DNA from: Sialis fuliginosa
Taxonomy: Eukaryota > Arthropoda > Insecta > Megaloptera > Sialidae
Assembly: GCA_961205875.1 (NCBI GenBank)
Contig: OY540812.1
Location: 10,106,001 to 10,170,000 of the forward strand
Reading direction: 5' to 3'
DNA length: 64,000 bases
Positions 45,852-58,470 of the stretch are shown here, piece by piece (positions within the stretch are counted from its first letter, which is position 1; each line of letters opens with the position of its first letter). The notes below the pieces were generated by a model that was given only the letters and a program-made list of their open reading frames with translations, made no database searches and was not told the origin of the DNA. The position numbers and the translations under genes were made by a program.

Positions 45852-48337
45852 CACTGCTTGTCACAATTAGTGGGACACTTTTTCAATGTAACACAGTTTT
45901 GGTAAAAATTGTCATATTAATATGAAAATTCATAAAAATCATGAGTGTGATGTTGTTTCAAAGCCCGAAGAGTAAAAACTTTGTGCGTGCTTCGATAGCA
46001 GGTGTACAACCCTTGGAGGGGTGAAAAATGGAAAGTGACAATTTCAAGTATTGAAAAAAAAGTTTAAAAACTATTTATTCCAAGATAATGATAAAATTCA
46101 CATTAATTTTTATACGTAGAACTTATTTGAACCCTAAAGGTATAAATTATTTTTTTAAATCAATATTTAATTCTATTTATTACCTGTTATCATCCCCTAA
46201 ATTTAGGTTATTAGAAATATAGGAAAATATGAAAGAAATTTTAAAAATCTTCAAGGGTTGTTAGAAATAATCACAATAAATATAAATTTACAATTTCAAT
46301 AAAATCCAGTAATTTTCAACCACTATTCTACCCTTTAATATTCAACCCCCTGTGTATTACAATTAATTCGAAAAACGTAGGTGAAGATAAATTTTTTAAA
46401 TTTACAAAATAGGTAGTAAACTGTATATACAACGGTACTGTATGTTAAAAAACACAAATAAATTATAAGGGTAGGCATCAACCCTTAAATACTAAACCGC
46501 CCCAAATAGTAGGGTATAATATTAAATTTAAGTGTGATTTTATGAGAAATCAATTAATGCTCTTATTTGAAGATTTTTTTAAAAATTTTGTGCACCTCAA
46601 TTCACCCCTACGGATGTAGCTACCCTTAATTTAAAAAATATACACTTTTTTTAAAACATCGTATCTAAAAATTCAGTGGAATTTTTTTGTCATCTTTTCG
46701 TAATATAAAAGACCGACATTTGATCTTTCTACACTGGTAAAATTAAAACAATACACTATCAGGAACTGCCCTTAAATTGATATTTCTTAAAAATAAAATA
46801 AATTTTATTTCAATTAATATTGAAAATATAGGTATCTATGGAAATTATTAGACCATTTATGAGTTTTTCATAAGTTTGGCTCAAATTAATTCAATCATTC
46901 AGAGACGTTGAAATTTACTAAATGTGTAATAAACTGTGTATACAACAGAATTGCATGTTAAAAAACACAAATAAGTTATAAGGGTAGTCATCAACCCTTA
47001 AAAACTAAATCACCCCCGATAATAGGGTTGTAAAATGAATTCAATTACGATTTTATGAAAAATCAATTACAGCTGTTATTTAACAATTTTTTGAAAATTT
47101 TCTGCACCACAATTCACCCCTACGGATATAGGTACCCTCAATTTAAAAAAATATACACATTTTTTTAAATATGGTATCTAGACAGTCCGTGGTATTTTTG
47201 TTACATCCTTTCGTAATATAAAAGGCCGACATTTGTTCTTTCATTACCGGTAAAATTAAAACAATACATTATCAGAAACGTCTCAAAACGATTGAATTAA
47301 TTTTAGCCAAACTTTCGAAAAACTCGTAAATTGTCTATTAATTTCCATAGATACCTATATTTTCAATATTAATTGAAATAAAATTTATTTTATTTTTAAG
47401 AAATATCAATTTAAGGGTAGTTCCTGATAGTGTTTTGTTTTAATTTTACCAGTGTAGAAAGATCAAATGTCGGCCTTTTATATTACGAAAGGATGACAAA
47501 AAAAATCCACTGAATTTTTAGATACGATGTTTTAAAAAAAGTGTAAATTTTTTAAATTTAGGGTAGTTACATCCGTAGGGGTGAATTGTGGTGCACAAAA
47601 TTTTCACAAAAATCTTCAAATAAGAGCATTAATTGATTTCTCAAAAAATCACACTTAAATTTAATATTCTACCCTATTATTTGGGGCGGTTTAGTATTTA
47701 AGGGTTGATGCCTACCCTTATAATTTATTTGTGTTTTTTAACATACAGTACCGTTGTATATACAGTTTACTACCTATTTTGTAAATTTAAAAATTTTATC
47801 TTTACCTACGTTTTTCGAATTAATTGTAATACACAGGGGGTTGAATATTAAAGGGTAGAATAGTGGTTGAAAATTACTGGATTTTATTGAAATTGTAAAT
47901 TTATATTTATTGTGATTTTTTCTAACAACCCTTGAAGATTTTTAAAATTTCTTTCATATTTTCCTATATTTCTAATAACCTAAATTTAGGGGATGATAAC
48001 AGGTAGTAAATAGAATTAAATATTGATTTAAAAAAATTAATTTATACCTTTAGGGTTCAAATAAGTTCTACTATTCTAAAAATTAATGTGAATTTTATCA
48101 TTATCTTGGAATAAATAGTTTTTAAACTTTTTTTTCAATACTTGAAATTGTCACTTTCCATTTTTCACCCCTCCAAGGGTTGTACACCTGCTATCGATGC
48201 ACGCACAAAGTTTTTACTCTTCGGGCTTTGAAACAACACCACACTTATGATTTTTATGAATTTTCATATTAATATGATAATCTTTACCAAAACTGTGTTA
48301 CATTGAAAAAGTGTCCCACTAATTGTGACAAGCAGTG
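45852..48337. mobile_element. 2.5-kb foldback with TA target duplication
   Basis: The left end CACTGCTTGTCACAATTAGT and its exact inverse at the right are each next to TA, the Tc1/mariner pattern. The arms (about 45,852-46,900 and 47,290-48,337) match over more than 1 kb. The middle (46,915-47,285) is a direct, diverged repeat of the inner part of the left arm, including CATCAACCCTTAAA and CACCCCTACGGAT. No transposase. Confidence 0.88.
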
Positions 48338-48485
48338 TATATGAAAGTTTAGTTGATGCTGGAAACTTGTAATTTCATGCACCTGAACTCATTTTCTCGA
48401 AGAAAACTCATTCCCGCGAAAAAATCCGTCCCATGGATGTTGTTGTATTAATAATAATCGAGGTCGCCGAAGAATTCTGATAATT
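48338..48485. other. Short spacer before the CpG-rich promoter
   Basis: Contains ordinary sequence; no feature recognised. Confidence 0.4.
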
Positions 48486-48791
48486 AAAAAAAAAGTTCGC
48501 GCACGGGTCTTGCGCGTGACGTCATGCGCTCACGTGATTCGCGCGACCGAAAACTACGCCAGAAGTTTTCGCGCTTCCAGTTGCGCTCCGGATCTCTACG
48601 TCCTAAAGACACGGACGAACGGTCGCGACGACACCGGACTTTCGTGTCGAATAGTTTTCAAGCCGTTTTGAATATTTTTTGTTCGGTATCGGTGATTTTG
48701 TTTATATTATCATTTCATGTACTTTATTATTGAAAAGTTTTGTAGACTTTCACAGTGTTGTTGACAGTCGATTTTCTTTTGATTGTTTGTG
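48486..48791 (+). promoter_or_regulatory. CpG-rich promoter and 5' exon of an unidentified gene
   Basis: A block with many CpG pairs stands out in this AT-rich window. It holds a perfect CRE, TGACGTCA (48,517-48,524), an E-box CACGTG (48,531-48,536) and TTCGCGCGACCG. Downstream, composition falls and the block ends TTTGTG|GTAAGTTTTG, a strong donor at 48,792. This fits a transcription start and a first exon, probably non-coding; a 70-codon frame opening at the 48,524 ATG (MRSRDSRDRKLRQKFSRFQL...) ends before the donor and is likely not translated. The rest of the gene would lie beyond a long intron and none of its exons were found up to 64,000. Confidence 0.55.
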
Positions 48792-49587
48792 GTAAGTTTT
48801 GTTGCTGTTATATTTTAATTTAAGGAAAAATTGATTTGTTTTTAAAATAAATATTTAAATCTAGGTATTTGTGCATTTTTATAACTGTTGAAAAAGTTGT
48901 AGTACTTTAAATATTTAACAAGGGCGGAAAGGTCAATATTCATTAATGAGTTGTTTCCACACTTTGTCAATATTGAATTAAAACTAATTATTCAACATTT
49001 AACCAATTCTTAATAAGTTGTAAAATTTTGTTTACTTCATGCCCAACTTTTTATGCTAATAAAAATATTGGAATTAATTAATTATTTGGGTTTTTACGTA
49101 TACATAGCTCATAATATTATTCTTTTTCAGTGTTTTAATTTATTTAAATTAAATATTAATTTATAATCAGTTCATTATTCTTATCATGCAATTATAATTA
49201 CTGAATTAAATTGACTTGGTAATTTTAAAGTTTAATTTAGGGTAAAGTGGAGCAAACTACAACCTATGCTCTTTGATATTAGATCTTTTAGTATTTTCAT
49301 TAAGCATTAACGTTTAGAACTTAACATTATCTTTAAAAAGTTATATATATAATAAAGCGCCTACTGTATATTATATGCAACATATAGCATTATACATTTA
49401 TTTTTATTATTATAAAAAATTAAGTTAGTCATATTCATCTACCCATAACCACATGTGTACAATTACATATGTGAAAGATGTATGAATGCTTCAGATTTTT
49501 TTATAAACTAAATGAGTCATAGTATTTCCGATTGTAAACAAAATAATCATAATATAGATAAATGTTTAGTCATTTATACAAGTAGTT
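48792..49587. other. AT-rich sequence after the putative 5' exon
   Basis: Probably intron if the promoter call is right. No repeat or exon recognised. Confidence 0.45.
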
Positions 49588-49693
49588 GTTGGCCGATAAC
49601 ACGATCAAATCGACGCGGCTTATACCCAGAAGCCAAGATTCATATTAAGATCTGGGTGTAAGCCGCGTCGATTTGATCGTGTTATCGGCCAAC
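49588..49693. repeat. 106-bp hairpin with a 43-bp near-perfect stem
   Basis: The left arm 49,588-49,630 (GTTGGCCGATAACACGATCA...) and right arm 49,651-49,693 pair along all 43 positions except one (TATACCC against GGGTGTA, a G-U pair in RNA). The loop is 20 nt. G+C is about 50%, well above the flanks. No target duplication is obvious. Confidence 0.92.
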
Positions 49694-50883
49694 TTTTCGT
49701 CAGACATTGTCATTTATGTTTATAAAAGTTTTCTAAACAAAGCAGGTTTTAAGTATTATTATTATTACTATTATTAGATTGTGATACAAATTTTTAATGA
49801 CAATATTAATTAATATAAATAAACAATTCTTTTTATTGTTACATATAAGGTTTTAAATGATATTTCTAAGAAGACAAAATTTGTTTAAAAATATTTAATA
49901 AATAATTTTAATATATCTGAATTATTAGCTAGTACTTAATAAATGTTCTATAAAAAAGTAAAAAGAACTAAGCCTATAAATTAGTATTTTTACCCCCCCC
50001 CCCTACTAAATGTTCACGAAAATCACATTGATCACAAAACAGGTTCAAAGGTTATTACTAGAGGTTATAAAAATTACAGCATTGAGATGTAACAATAATG
50101 ACATTTTAGCAACGGTTTGAGGTTTGGGATCTCTTATTGCTTTCTATATCAACAATATTGATGAGTGTTAATTAAATAATATATATACCTATATATTATT
50201 GATTATTCAAGAATTAAAAAAAAAATATTACGTAAAAAGATAAAAATTTAATAAACAAAAAAAGTATTTTGAAATGATAAAGCGATCCCTGCCATTTGGT
50301 GAATGAGATAATATATGATAAAATCTTTTTTGTAATACGAACCCATTTTAAAAGGATGGTAATAGTTAAAATAATAGCTTTCGCATTAGACTATAGGCGG
50401 TGGTTGATTATGACATAATTGATAATAATGGAAACCGGCGATAGATGTCTCTACTGTACCAAACAATGCCATACTGTTTGAAAAATCATCCACTTCAACA
50501 ATGAATGTTGATGTGAAAGTTTTAGACACAAAACAGGCGATTTCAAACTCATATATTATATAAAATAGAACGATGTACCTATTGTGAGATGGGTACATTT
50601 ATTTTACATAAAGTTATAAGAAATGTGACATGATTTTAAAGGTTGTATAGTGGCAATACGAGAGGGGGGAATGTTTTCTTATTAACTTACTAGAAACATT
50701 AAGGATATGTTATAATTATATTTAGAACTTTGTTTTCTACAATTTTGATATGTATAAATTTTTTTGACCGATGCACTTTGTTAGATAATTGTGAAAATCA
50801 AACCTTTTCTAATAGTTCAGTGTTTTTTGATATCTAAGGGAGAAAACTTCATTCCTTTCGTACGGGGTATAGCTTTTTGGGTA
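49694..50883. other. AT-rich sequence, no gene seen
   Basis: A C run at about 49,993-50,002. The 70-codon minus frame at 50,386-50,598 shows no family pattern and no splice support. Confidence 0.45.
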
Positions 50884-50891
50884 TTTGTAAC

Positions 50892-51606
50892 TAGACTTGT
50901 GTAGTTCGCACGAACGAACTAGTTCAAAAGAGCGCTCTCACACGAGAACTAGAGGAACTAGTTCGTATGAGCTCCGCTCTTTTAGTTCAATAGTTCCCGA
51001 TACACTGTTCTAAAAATGAGATTGTATGGTTTTTATGTTTAATAATTTACGTTTTCAATACTTTATTACCAATTTTGAATTTATTTTACTAAAGATATAT
51101 TATATTGATTTTTTTTAGATCACATGAATGCAATATGTCTATCAAAAGCACGTGATTTGTATATTATTTTATGACAATTAACAAAAATAATTTTCATGGA
51201 TTTTTTATGAAATTTAAATATATTGCTTAAATTACTATACAATAAATAATGTATCATTAAAAATGTTTCAAAATTTTCATATATATCGAAGGTTCGATTT
51301 AAAAAAAAATGATTATTGCAAATATATACATTTAAAAATATCGATTTTGTCTATAAATTAATAACGAATTCAAAATTGCGGTAGTTTGTATTTCTATAGC
51401 TTGATGAAAAAAATAGTGGTACAAAATTACTAATTAAACAATTTAATTATACATTAAAATTCCAACAATACAAATAAATCAATAAATTGTCATCGTATAG
51501 TCTAGAAAAAAATTCTATGAACTAAAAGAACTAGAAGAACTAGTTCATTAAAGACCACTGAACTATAGGGAGCGCTCTCTGTCATGAACTAAAATGCCCA
51601 GCTTTA
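50892..51606 (+). mobile_element. 715-bp hAT element with perfect 8-bp duplication
   Basis: Flanked by TTTGTAAC at 50,884-50,891 and 51,607-51,614. Termini TAGACTTGTG and, inverted, TAAAGCTGGG are imperfect hAT-type ends. Subterminal GAACTAGTTC motifs with GAGCGCTCT recur near both ends (50,918-50,980 and 51,528-51,580), as expected of transposase-binding repeats. AT-rich interior without a transposase. Confidence 0.82.
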
Positions 51607-51614
51607 TTTGTAAC

Positions 51615-52822
51615 TACATATTTACCAAATATAAAAAATTTAAATTATTTTCATACAATTTTTTTTGGTTAATTTTACCGGATTAACGCCTGCTATTATC
51701 ATACATGTTTAACTAACTGTTTTTTGTGCCATATTAACAACAAAATCAACCATAATACATTCAATTAAAGGGATTTTAAATGTTCTGTATTAGTTTTTAC
51801 AACGCATATTATATACATATGTACATATGTATATTTTTCTAGGAGAGCTTATGTAGCATTTAACTAAATGTGATTTTAAATACATATATATCATGACATT
51901 TAGATCACGTTGGTAATACACCAAATATACTTTAAATGACCTTAGAGAGCTCCAATGGGGTCCAGAACAACCAACATTTCGGAGGTCCCAATCCTATAAC
52001 TATCCATTTCGCGAGTGTAAGGAAATTCCTAACAAATTTGTTATTATTCTTAAATTTAGTTTTAACCTGTAAGCTTCTAATACCTTTCTAATATTATTTT
52101 AGTATTAAAATAGTTTCAGTAATAAATAAATAAAATATAAATAATTTTTGGGGTGCCGGGACTTGGGCCATATGGCCCTTCTCTATCTGGGTCTGCTGGG
52201 CATAATAGAAAACTTTTAAAAATTAATTTGTTACATATGACAGTGTAGATTAATTTTTAATAGAGCCGGATATTTGCGGTTTATTGCCAAACATATTTAC
52301 ATTAAAGATAAATAAAAAGTTGATTTTTCGTGTAACACTGTAAGGTATGTATAATTCCAAATAATTTGAATATTTGATTTTCAATTCAAGTGAAAATAGA
52401 AATAATAATAATAATAATTTTTATTATAATATTGAGTTTGCTCCTGGGGCGGCTGTATTATTATCGTATGATGGCGACTAGTTAGTAGCGGTAGCTTTTA
52501 GTTTTTTTATTTTATTGTTAGTAAATGAATCAAGCTTTCGTTAAACATTTTACATATTTTATGTAAAAAATTCTGAATTTTCCGCAAAATATTAAACTAA
52601 AGGAAAGTGTCGCACTCAGAGAAAAATAAATTTTAAATGTCAGAAATGGCGAACTCTAACTATAATATTTCATGAAGGCGGAGTTTTACGCACTTTTTAA
52701 TATTAATTGTATAATTAGTAATTTCATATACCTACCATTCGCGGTTTTTATATATTAATTGTGAACGAGGGATCATATTGACATCCATTCTCATCCTCTT
52801 TTTCACCGCGTAGTATATAAAG
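51615..52822. other. AT-rich sequence with an (AAT)n run
   Basis: An AATAATAATAATAAT run at about 52,404. A GGGGTGCCGGGACTTGGGCC patch near 52,149 looks like a worn transposon end. No exon supported. Confidence 0.4.
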
Positions 52823-53662
52823 CAAGGGCTGACTGCAAAAAAACTAGACTATCGAGTAACAGGGTAAAATATTTTTTAAATGTTAGTCCATAGCGAATAT
52901 GAGAAAAATCATTTTGTGCCTGGGCGGAACTTGTTAATTTTTCAGGGGGGGGGGGGCGCTAAGGACTAAAAGCTAGATAAAAATTATTTTTTTATACCAA
53001 GGCATGTGGCATGTTAAAATGTATAACCAAAGCAGCGGAAATTGACCCACTTTCTTATTTTTGTCTAAATCAAAAATGGCGCCTGCAGGGGGCTTTAAAG
53101 CAAATTCAAAAATAAAAAAATGGTATATCAAGGCATGTGGGGTGTTAAAATGTAGATCTCAATTAGTAGAATATGACCAATTTTTAATTTTTTTCTAACT
53201 CAAAAATGGCGTCAGCAGGGGTTTTCAAACAGTATTTTATTTTGCCCCCTCCCCTCAAACTCTGTAACTACTGGCTCAAAAAATCTGAAAAAAATTTGGT
53301 AACGAGGCTTTGGTGGGATTACCAACTACAAACACTAAAGTCAACAATATCTTTTTAAATTTTGAAACAATAGGGAGGGGCGTCAAATCATTTTTTATTT
53401 TTATTTAATATAATTAAAAAAATAAGAAAGAGGGTAAATTTCCGCTGCTTTGGTTATTCATTTTAACATACCACATGCCTTAGTATAAAAAAATTTTTTT
53501 TTTGACCTACCTTTAACTCCTTAGCCCCCCCCCCCCCCTGAAAAATGAACAAATTCCGCCCAGGCGCAAAATGATTTTTCTTATGATCGCTATGGGTACT
53601 AACATTTAAAAAACATTTTACCTTGTTACTCGATAGGCTAGTTTTTTTGCAGTCAGCTCTTG
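52823..53662. mobile_element. 840-bp foldback
   Basis: Arms of about 230 bp: left CAAGGGCTGACTGCAAAAAA, right its inverse (CAAGAGCTGACTGC...). Each arm carries a G or C run (about 52,947 and 53,526) and the block CCACATGCC/GGCATGTGG. The centre contains two similar direct units with AAAAATGGCG(C/T)C and GCAGGGG. Confidence 0.85.
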
Positions 53663-53670
53663 GTCTAATA

Positions 53671-54542
53671 CAAGGTGTTCGCCAGAGTCGAGTGATAATT
53701 GCTAACTTTGTTATTATTAGAACTAGAAGATTGGTTAAATGGGTATTTTTTCTGAGATGAATAATGACGGTCTCAAAAAAAGCAAATGAATGTTCAATTT
53801 CAGAGATATATTGATATATAACTTTTTTTAAATGGAATACCCTGTGTATTATTATTGGATTTTATAGCCAACCATGTTCTCTTTATAAAAGTCTTATACA
53901 TGTATGATGTTAAAATTGTTTTAGAATAAGGATATACAAGTAATAAATTAATAGAAAATATCAACAAATAGTGTACCTACTATGCAAATTTAATAAAAAA
54001 AAACAAATGATCATTTAAAAAATAATAATTTTAGGTATATTTATGCCATTTGTTCGCAGATTTTTAACGTTTTTGAATTTTATTGATAAAGTTAAATATT
54101 ATTTATTATAATTAATTATAATTGATTTTTTATTAATAATACTCAAAAATGTCAAAATTCTGCGAAATAAGGTATAAATACCTGAAATTATTGTTTTAAA
54201 AAGTTTAATCATTTGTTTGTATTTTATTAAATCTATAAAGCACACTATTTTTCGATATTTTCTATTAGTTTTATACTTGGAATAACTTGTTTTCTATTAA
54301 TATTACCTATACGTTTATAAAGAGAACATTCTCAATTGTAAAATGTACTGATAATAATATATAGGTTATTCTTTTAAAAAAAAGTTATATTTCAAAATAT
54401 CTATGGAATTCGACATTGTTTTTTTTTTGAGACCGCCATTATTCATTCCGGAAAAATATTGATACTTTGCTCATTTAACCGATCTTCTAGCTTCAATAAT
54501 AACAAAGCTAGCAATGATCACTTGATTCTGACGAACACCCTG
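53671..54542. mobile_element. 872-bp foldback/TIR element, TA target
   Basis: The left end CAAGGTGTTCGCCAGAGTCG and inverted right end CAGGGTGTTCGTCAGAATCA are each next to TA. Inverted similarity continues for about 170 bp (GACCG/GGTCTC, TAATAATGAC blocks). It begins 8 bp after the preceding foldback ends. CAGGGTGTTC termini are common among Tc1/mariner-type MITEs. Confidence 0.82.
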
Positions 54543-55580
54543 TATATGGTAATAATTTAAACTTCTTTATTGTTATATTTACTAAAATTTTACTATTTAA
54601 AAATGATTGGGGTACATTTTTATTATGAAGTTCATTTTATCTATAAAATTGTAAACGACAGTTTGCATATTTACCGTATGAAAGTTACATAAAATCAGTG
54701 ATATGGAATAATTTTTAATCCGACAAGGGTTGACTGGAACCTTTTTGGGGACATTTATAACAACACTGAGCTCCTAAAATATTCCGAGATATAAAAGATA
54801 AGATTTCCTTAAATAAATATGCTTGTTAGAATTTCAATTATGGTCCAGTACCTACAAAAAATATATTTTTATCAAAATGAATCATTTTACTAATAAAATT
54901 ATAAAAATAAACTTGATAATTCATTGTAAAGGTCAACCTCACACTATTGAGTGCTTTGTATCGCTTTTATTATCTGATTTTAGATGATTATGTAAGGTTC
55001 AGTAAGTTCTACAATATAAAAATCCTAAATTTTATTATATAGGTAGTATGTTGAATATTCTAAATCGGTGGTTTTAAAACTTTTTCAGGTGGAGGTACTC
55101 TAATTTAAATTAAAATAAGTTGCAACAGCCTCATCAATTAAATAGATGTATAGAAATAATAATATACAGTAAAATGCGTTGAACTGTTGAAATATCAAAC
55201 AAATAAGAAGCCATTGATAAAACAACATTTTTTAAACAGGAAAATTATTATAGCGATTTAAAATAAAAACGTTTGAAATAACATAACAGAATAGAATTAT
55301 AATATATCTCAAACATTAACAAAAACCATAATTAATGTAATGTAAGAAAGTGTTAACTTATGTAACTTCTTCTGTATCATGATGTATAAAAAAAACTTGT
55401 GCCGACCAGGGTAGTTTATTTTTGCACATAGAATCGTCAAAAAATAACACTTCTGACGCATCTGCGACAGAGAAGGGTTCTATCCCCACTGTAATATTGA
55501 ATTTACCAATGAAAATATTTATCCACGACTTATATACATGTATTACATACGTAGTTTTTACTATATAATGCTATATATTA
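54543..55580. other. AT-rich sequence, no gene seen
   Basis: No repeat boundary or splice-supported exon recognised. Confidence 0.45.
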
Positions 55581-55585
55581 ATCCC

Positions 55586-55627
55586 AGAGGGAATAATGAC
55601 GAGGGAATAGTGGTCATTATTCCCTCT
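55586..55627. repeat. 15-bp-stem palindrome
   Basis: AGAGGGAATAATGAC (55,586-55,600) faces GTCATTATTCCCTCT (55,613-55,627). The loop itself repeats GAGGGAATAG. Confidence 0.75.
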
Positions 55628-55640
55628 TGTGCACCAATCA

Positions 55641-56175
55641 CAATTTCTCAAATTAAATAATACCATGGAAACAAAATACACAAACTCTAAAGTCTAAAAA
55701 GTTTATTAAAATGAGTACAACGTATACGTGATGACATGCGAAAAATGCGATAGAAGCTAATATAGCGTATATTGTAATTCGTATATTTGACAGTTAACTT
55801 TTTTCTACATGACGTTTTGTGTACTGTATTTACATTAAAATCTTGTAATTCTGTGGCAATTAGTTAATCGGTCTGATATTTTCGTTTGTGCAACGCGTTT
55901 ACCAAGATTAGTTAATCGAGCAATTAAATAATGCTCCGTTATTTTTTTCTTTATGCAATCCACCACTAGTGTTTGTCTATTTAAATTGAGATGGATAAAA
56001 ATAAAGTCTATTACTTGTACAGTTGTTGACAGTACACAACTTTTTCAGTTTATTAAGTGTAATATTACTAATTTTAATTTTTTTGGTAAATAAATTTTTT
56101 TGACACATCACAGAGTTTGTGTCATTTGTGTATTTTGTTTCCATGGTATTATTTAATTTATATTAATTTGAGGTT
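55641..56175. mobile_element. TIR element of about 535 bp
   Basis: Left TTCTCAAATTAAATAATACC then ATGGAAACAAAATACACAAA. Right is the inverse, TTTGTGTATTTTGTTTCCAT then GGTATTATTTAATTTATATT. The TIRs are about 45 bp. No transposase; target duplication not clear. Confidence 0.7.
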
Positions 56176-57149
56176 AGAACAAAAATGATTGTGTTGAAGC
56201 TTGCATTCCTTGTATTCAGTTGTGTTTTATGAAAGTAATTCAAATAGTCGTAGATAAAGTACAGTATGCTACTTGCAATAATGGCTATTATTACCTCGGA
56301 ATTTTTTCTCCCTCGTCACTACGCGGCTCGGTTCGAAAATTATCCTTGGTAATAATAGCAATCATTATTGACTCGTGGTATAATATACTATTATATACAT
56401 ACATACATATATGTTGAACACTGAAAATTGCTCCCCTTCATCGCCACCATTGTAATTGAAGACTTTTTTTTTCGTTGTAATTTTCATGCTATTGTCAGCC
56501 ATTTTTCCGCCCCCTAGGCATATTGCCCCCTACGGAGACCGGGTTTGCCAATCCCTAGTTGCACCCCTGATAATATATAATCATAACAAGGATTAATATA
56601 CTCTATTCAGTAGTGAATTAACTATTAGGTAAATTATTCATCTTTATCCGCTATATATAGCTTAAATTGGTGTAATTTTGAACTATTACATTAAAGTATT
56701 TTTTTAAAAGAAAAACTATACTGACTGTCTCGTTCTGAATCACGTTTACGAGGCAAGACCGACAAGAGATGGTTTTGATTTTTATGAAACGAGAATGCCA
56801 GCTGCAAAATTAGAGATCCAGACGAGACTTAAGTTACAAAATACGAGACTTTCGTAACTCTTGTCTCGTTTTGCCCTCTTGTGCATATTAATTTTGTTAT
56901 GATATTCTGTGACATTATTTAAGAGATTTAAAAAAATAATCAGACTTTAAATAGAAAAATTATACAGCCAGCTATTTGTACACTCTGTCCGTCACCATAC
57001 AGGGACTACATAGGCATAATGGAATTTAAGAATTATTTTGGTGATGTTGATTATTAGTTATGTAAATAAAGGATAGTGTAAAATAATTCATTGTTACAAA
57101 TTATTTTCGAATATAATTCAGTATGTTATTTAATTTTATCTTTAATACA
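56176..57149. other. Relic-rich sequence, no gene
   Basis: Patches such as CCGCCCCCTAGGCATATTGC (about 56,508) and GTTGCACCCCTG look like hAT right-end debris. A block at 56,735-56,875 with repeated CGAGACTT/GTCTCGTTTT motifs is probably another worn element. A (TACA)n microsatellite lies near 56,395. Confidence 0.35.
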
Positions 57150-57605
57150 TATAAAACTCAACGTTTGTTACTGCATTTATAACTCGAGAACCACTTATCC
57201 GATTTACGTGTTTTTTTTAATTCATAGATGATATGTTTTCTGACCAGGTTATAGGATATATTTTGTTACGTTACGTAACATAAGGAATAAGCAGTGACGA
57301 TAATAGTAAATCAAGTCGGAATATAAGTCGGAAATAAGTTATATACGGTAACATATTATTATTAATAACGCGCGAACTAATGAAGAAGTGACCGCGTCAG
57401 AGTGGGTCAGTGGGAGCGATTCGCATGCGCTCGGCTCGGTCATTGTATTTTTTGATCCTCAATTGTTTATTTTGATTTCTATAATTAAGTTTTAAATTTA
57501 AACAGAACAAAAATGATTTGTACTTTTTGTTCTGATTCGTTTTTGTTAGGTTATTTAGGTGTCGATAAGTTATTATTACAATAACTAATTAATACTAAAA
57601 AATAA
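57150..57605 (-). mobile_element. Non-LTR-like repeat, 5'-truncated copy 2
   Basis: Reads inverted against 43,930-44,782: CTCGAGAACCACTTATCCG is the inverse of the CGGATAAGTGGTTCTCGAG tail, and GTAAATCAAGTCGGAA and AACAGAACAAAAATGATTTG also match. The CAGA tract is lost, and the 5' start (GGGCCCACGCGG) is missing. Confidence 0.65.
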
Positions 57606-57651
57606 TTAAATACAGCTAATTTATTATAAATTTCAACATTAAGAGTAGGTA

Positions 57652-58038
57652 CAGTCACCTGCATTAATGGTTTTGCAGTTTGTATTCATTTTCGTTTATC
57701 ACAAACTTAGTAGGCTCCTCCCATTTGATTATTATAATATTTAAATCATTTCTCCATGTATCAAACAAAGAAAGATATTTTGAAATTCATTTGCTAGATA
57801 AAGAACTACTCTTCATTTATAGTACTCATATATATTTGTGCAATAAAATTATTATGTAATCTATTGAAAATTGTATACGTAAATTTTGTGGCAATAAATA
57901 TTTGATATTCCGAATTTTAGTATTTAAATATATTAAACTTGATAGAAAAAGATAACAGTTGATGTTTGTCTTTAAATTTGGAATCTGTTGTAAGCGATTC
58001 TAGACTTTAGGGTGCCAGACGAGTTCTGCAGGCGACTG
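57652..58038 (+). mobile_element. TA-flanked MITE, copy 2
   Basis: A 387-bp match to 6,419-6,799 with only scattered differences (for example ATCACAAACTTAG against ATCATAG near the left side). CAGTCACCTGCA/TGCAGGCGACTG ends lie between TA dinucleotides. Confidence 0.87.
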
Positions 58039-58040
58039 TA

Positions 58041-58470
58041 CCTACCTTTATCTACAATATTTAAAAAATTAATAATTAATATTACTTAACTGTTATACAC
58101 ATATTATCGAAAGTAATATTACAGTGATATTAAATATTTATAATTAGAAAATGATAATTAGTAATAATAATAATAATAAATGTACCTTATAATTATCTTT
58201 TTTTTATAACAACATACTTTATTACCAAGATATTATTATATTTTCTCATGCATCCGTATTCAATATGATTTTAACAACTATTGAAAAACTGTATTTGAAA
58301 AAGCAATTCCAATCAGTCCGTGCTGAAAAATCCACATAATTATGGAAACCCATTACACAATAAATTGTATTAACTCCCTTGTGCCCTTTTTAGTGCAGAG
58401 CGCAAAAAATCAAACAATCGAATCGTAAATACAAGTTATTTAATATTGTAGAGCAGATAACTCAATGCGT
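58041..58470. other. AT-rich sequence with (AAT)n
   Basis: AATAATAATAATAATAA at about 58,164. Otherwise nothing was seen. Confidence 0.4.

Noticed and set aside
48524..48733. Arg/Ser-rich 69-residue frame as a protein
   Set aside because: It lies in the CpG-rich putative 5' exon, and its charge follows from CG-rich codons; it is more likely an untranslated leader.
52947..53540. Facing G and C runs read as G-quadruplex regulators
   Set aside because: They are the paired parts of the foldback arms and need no separate explanation.
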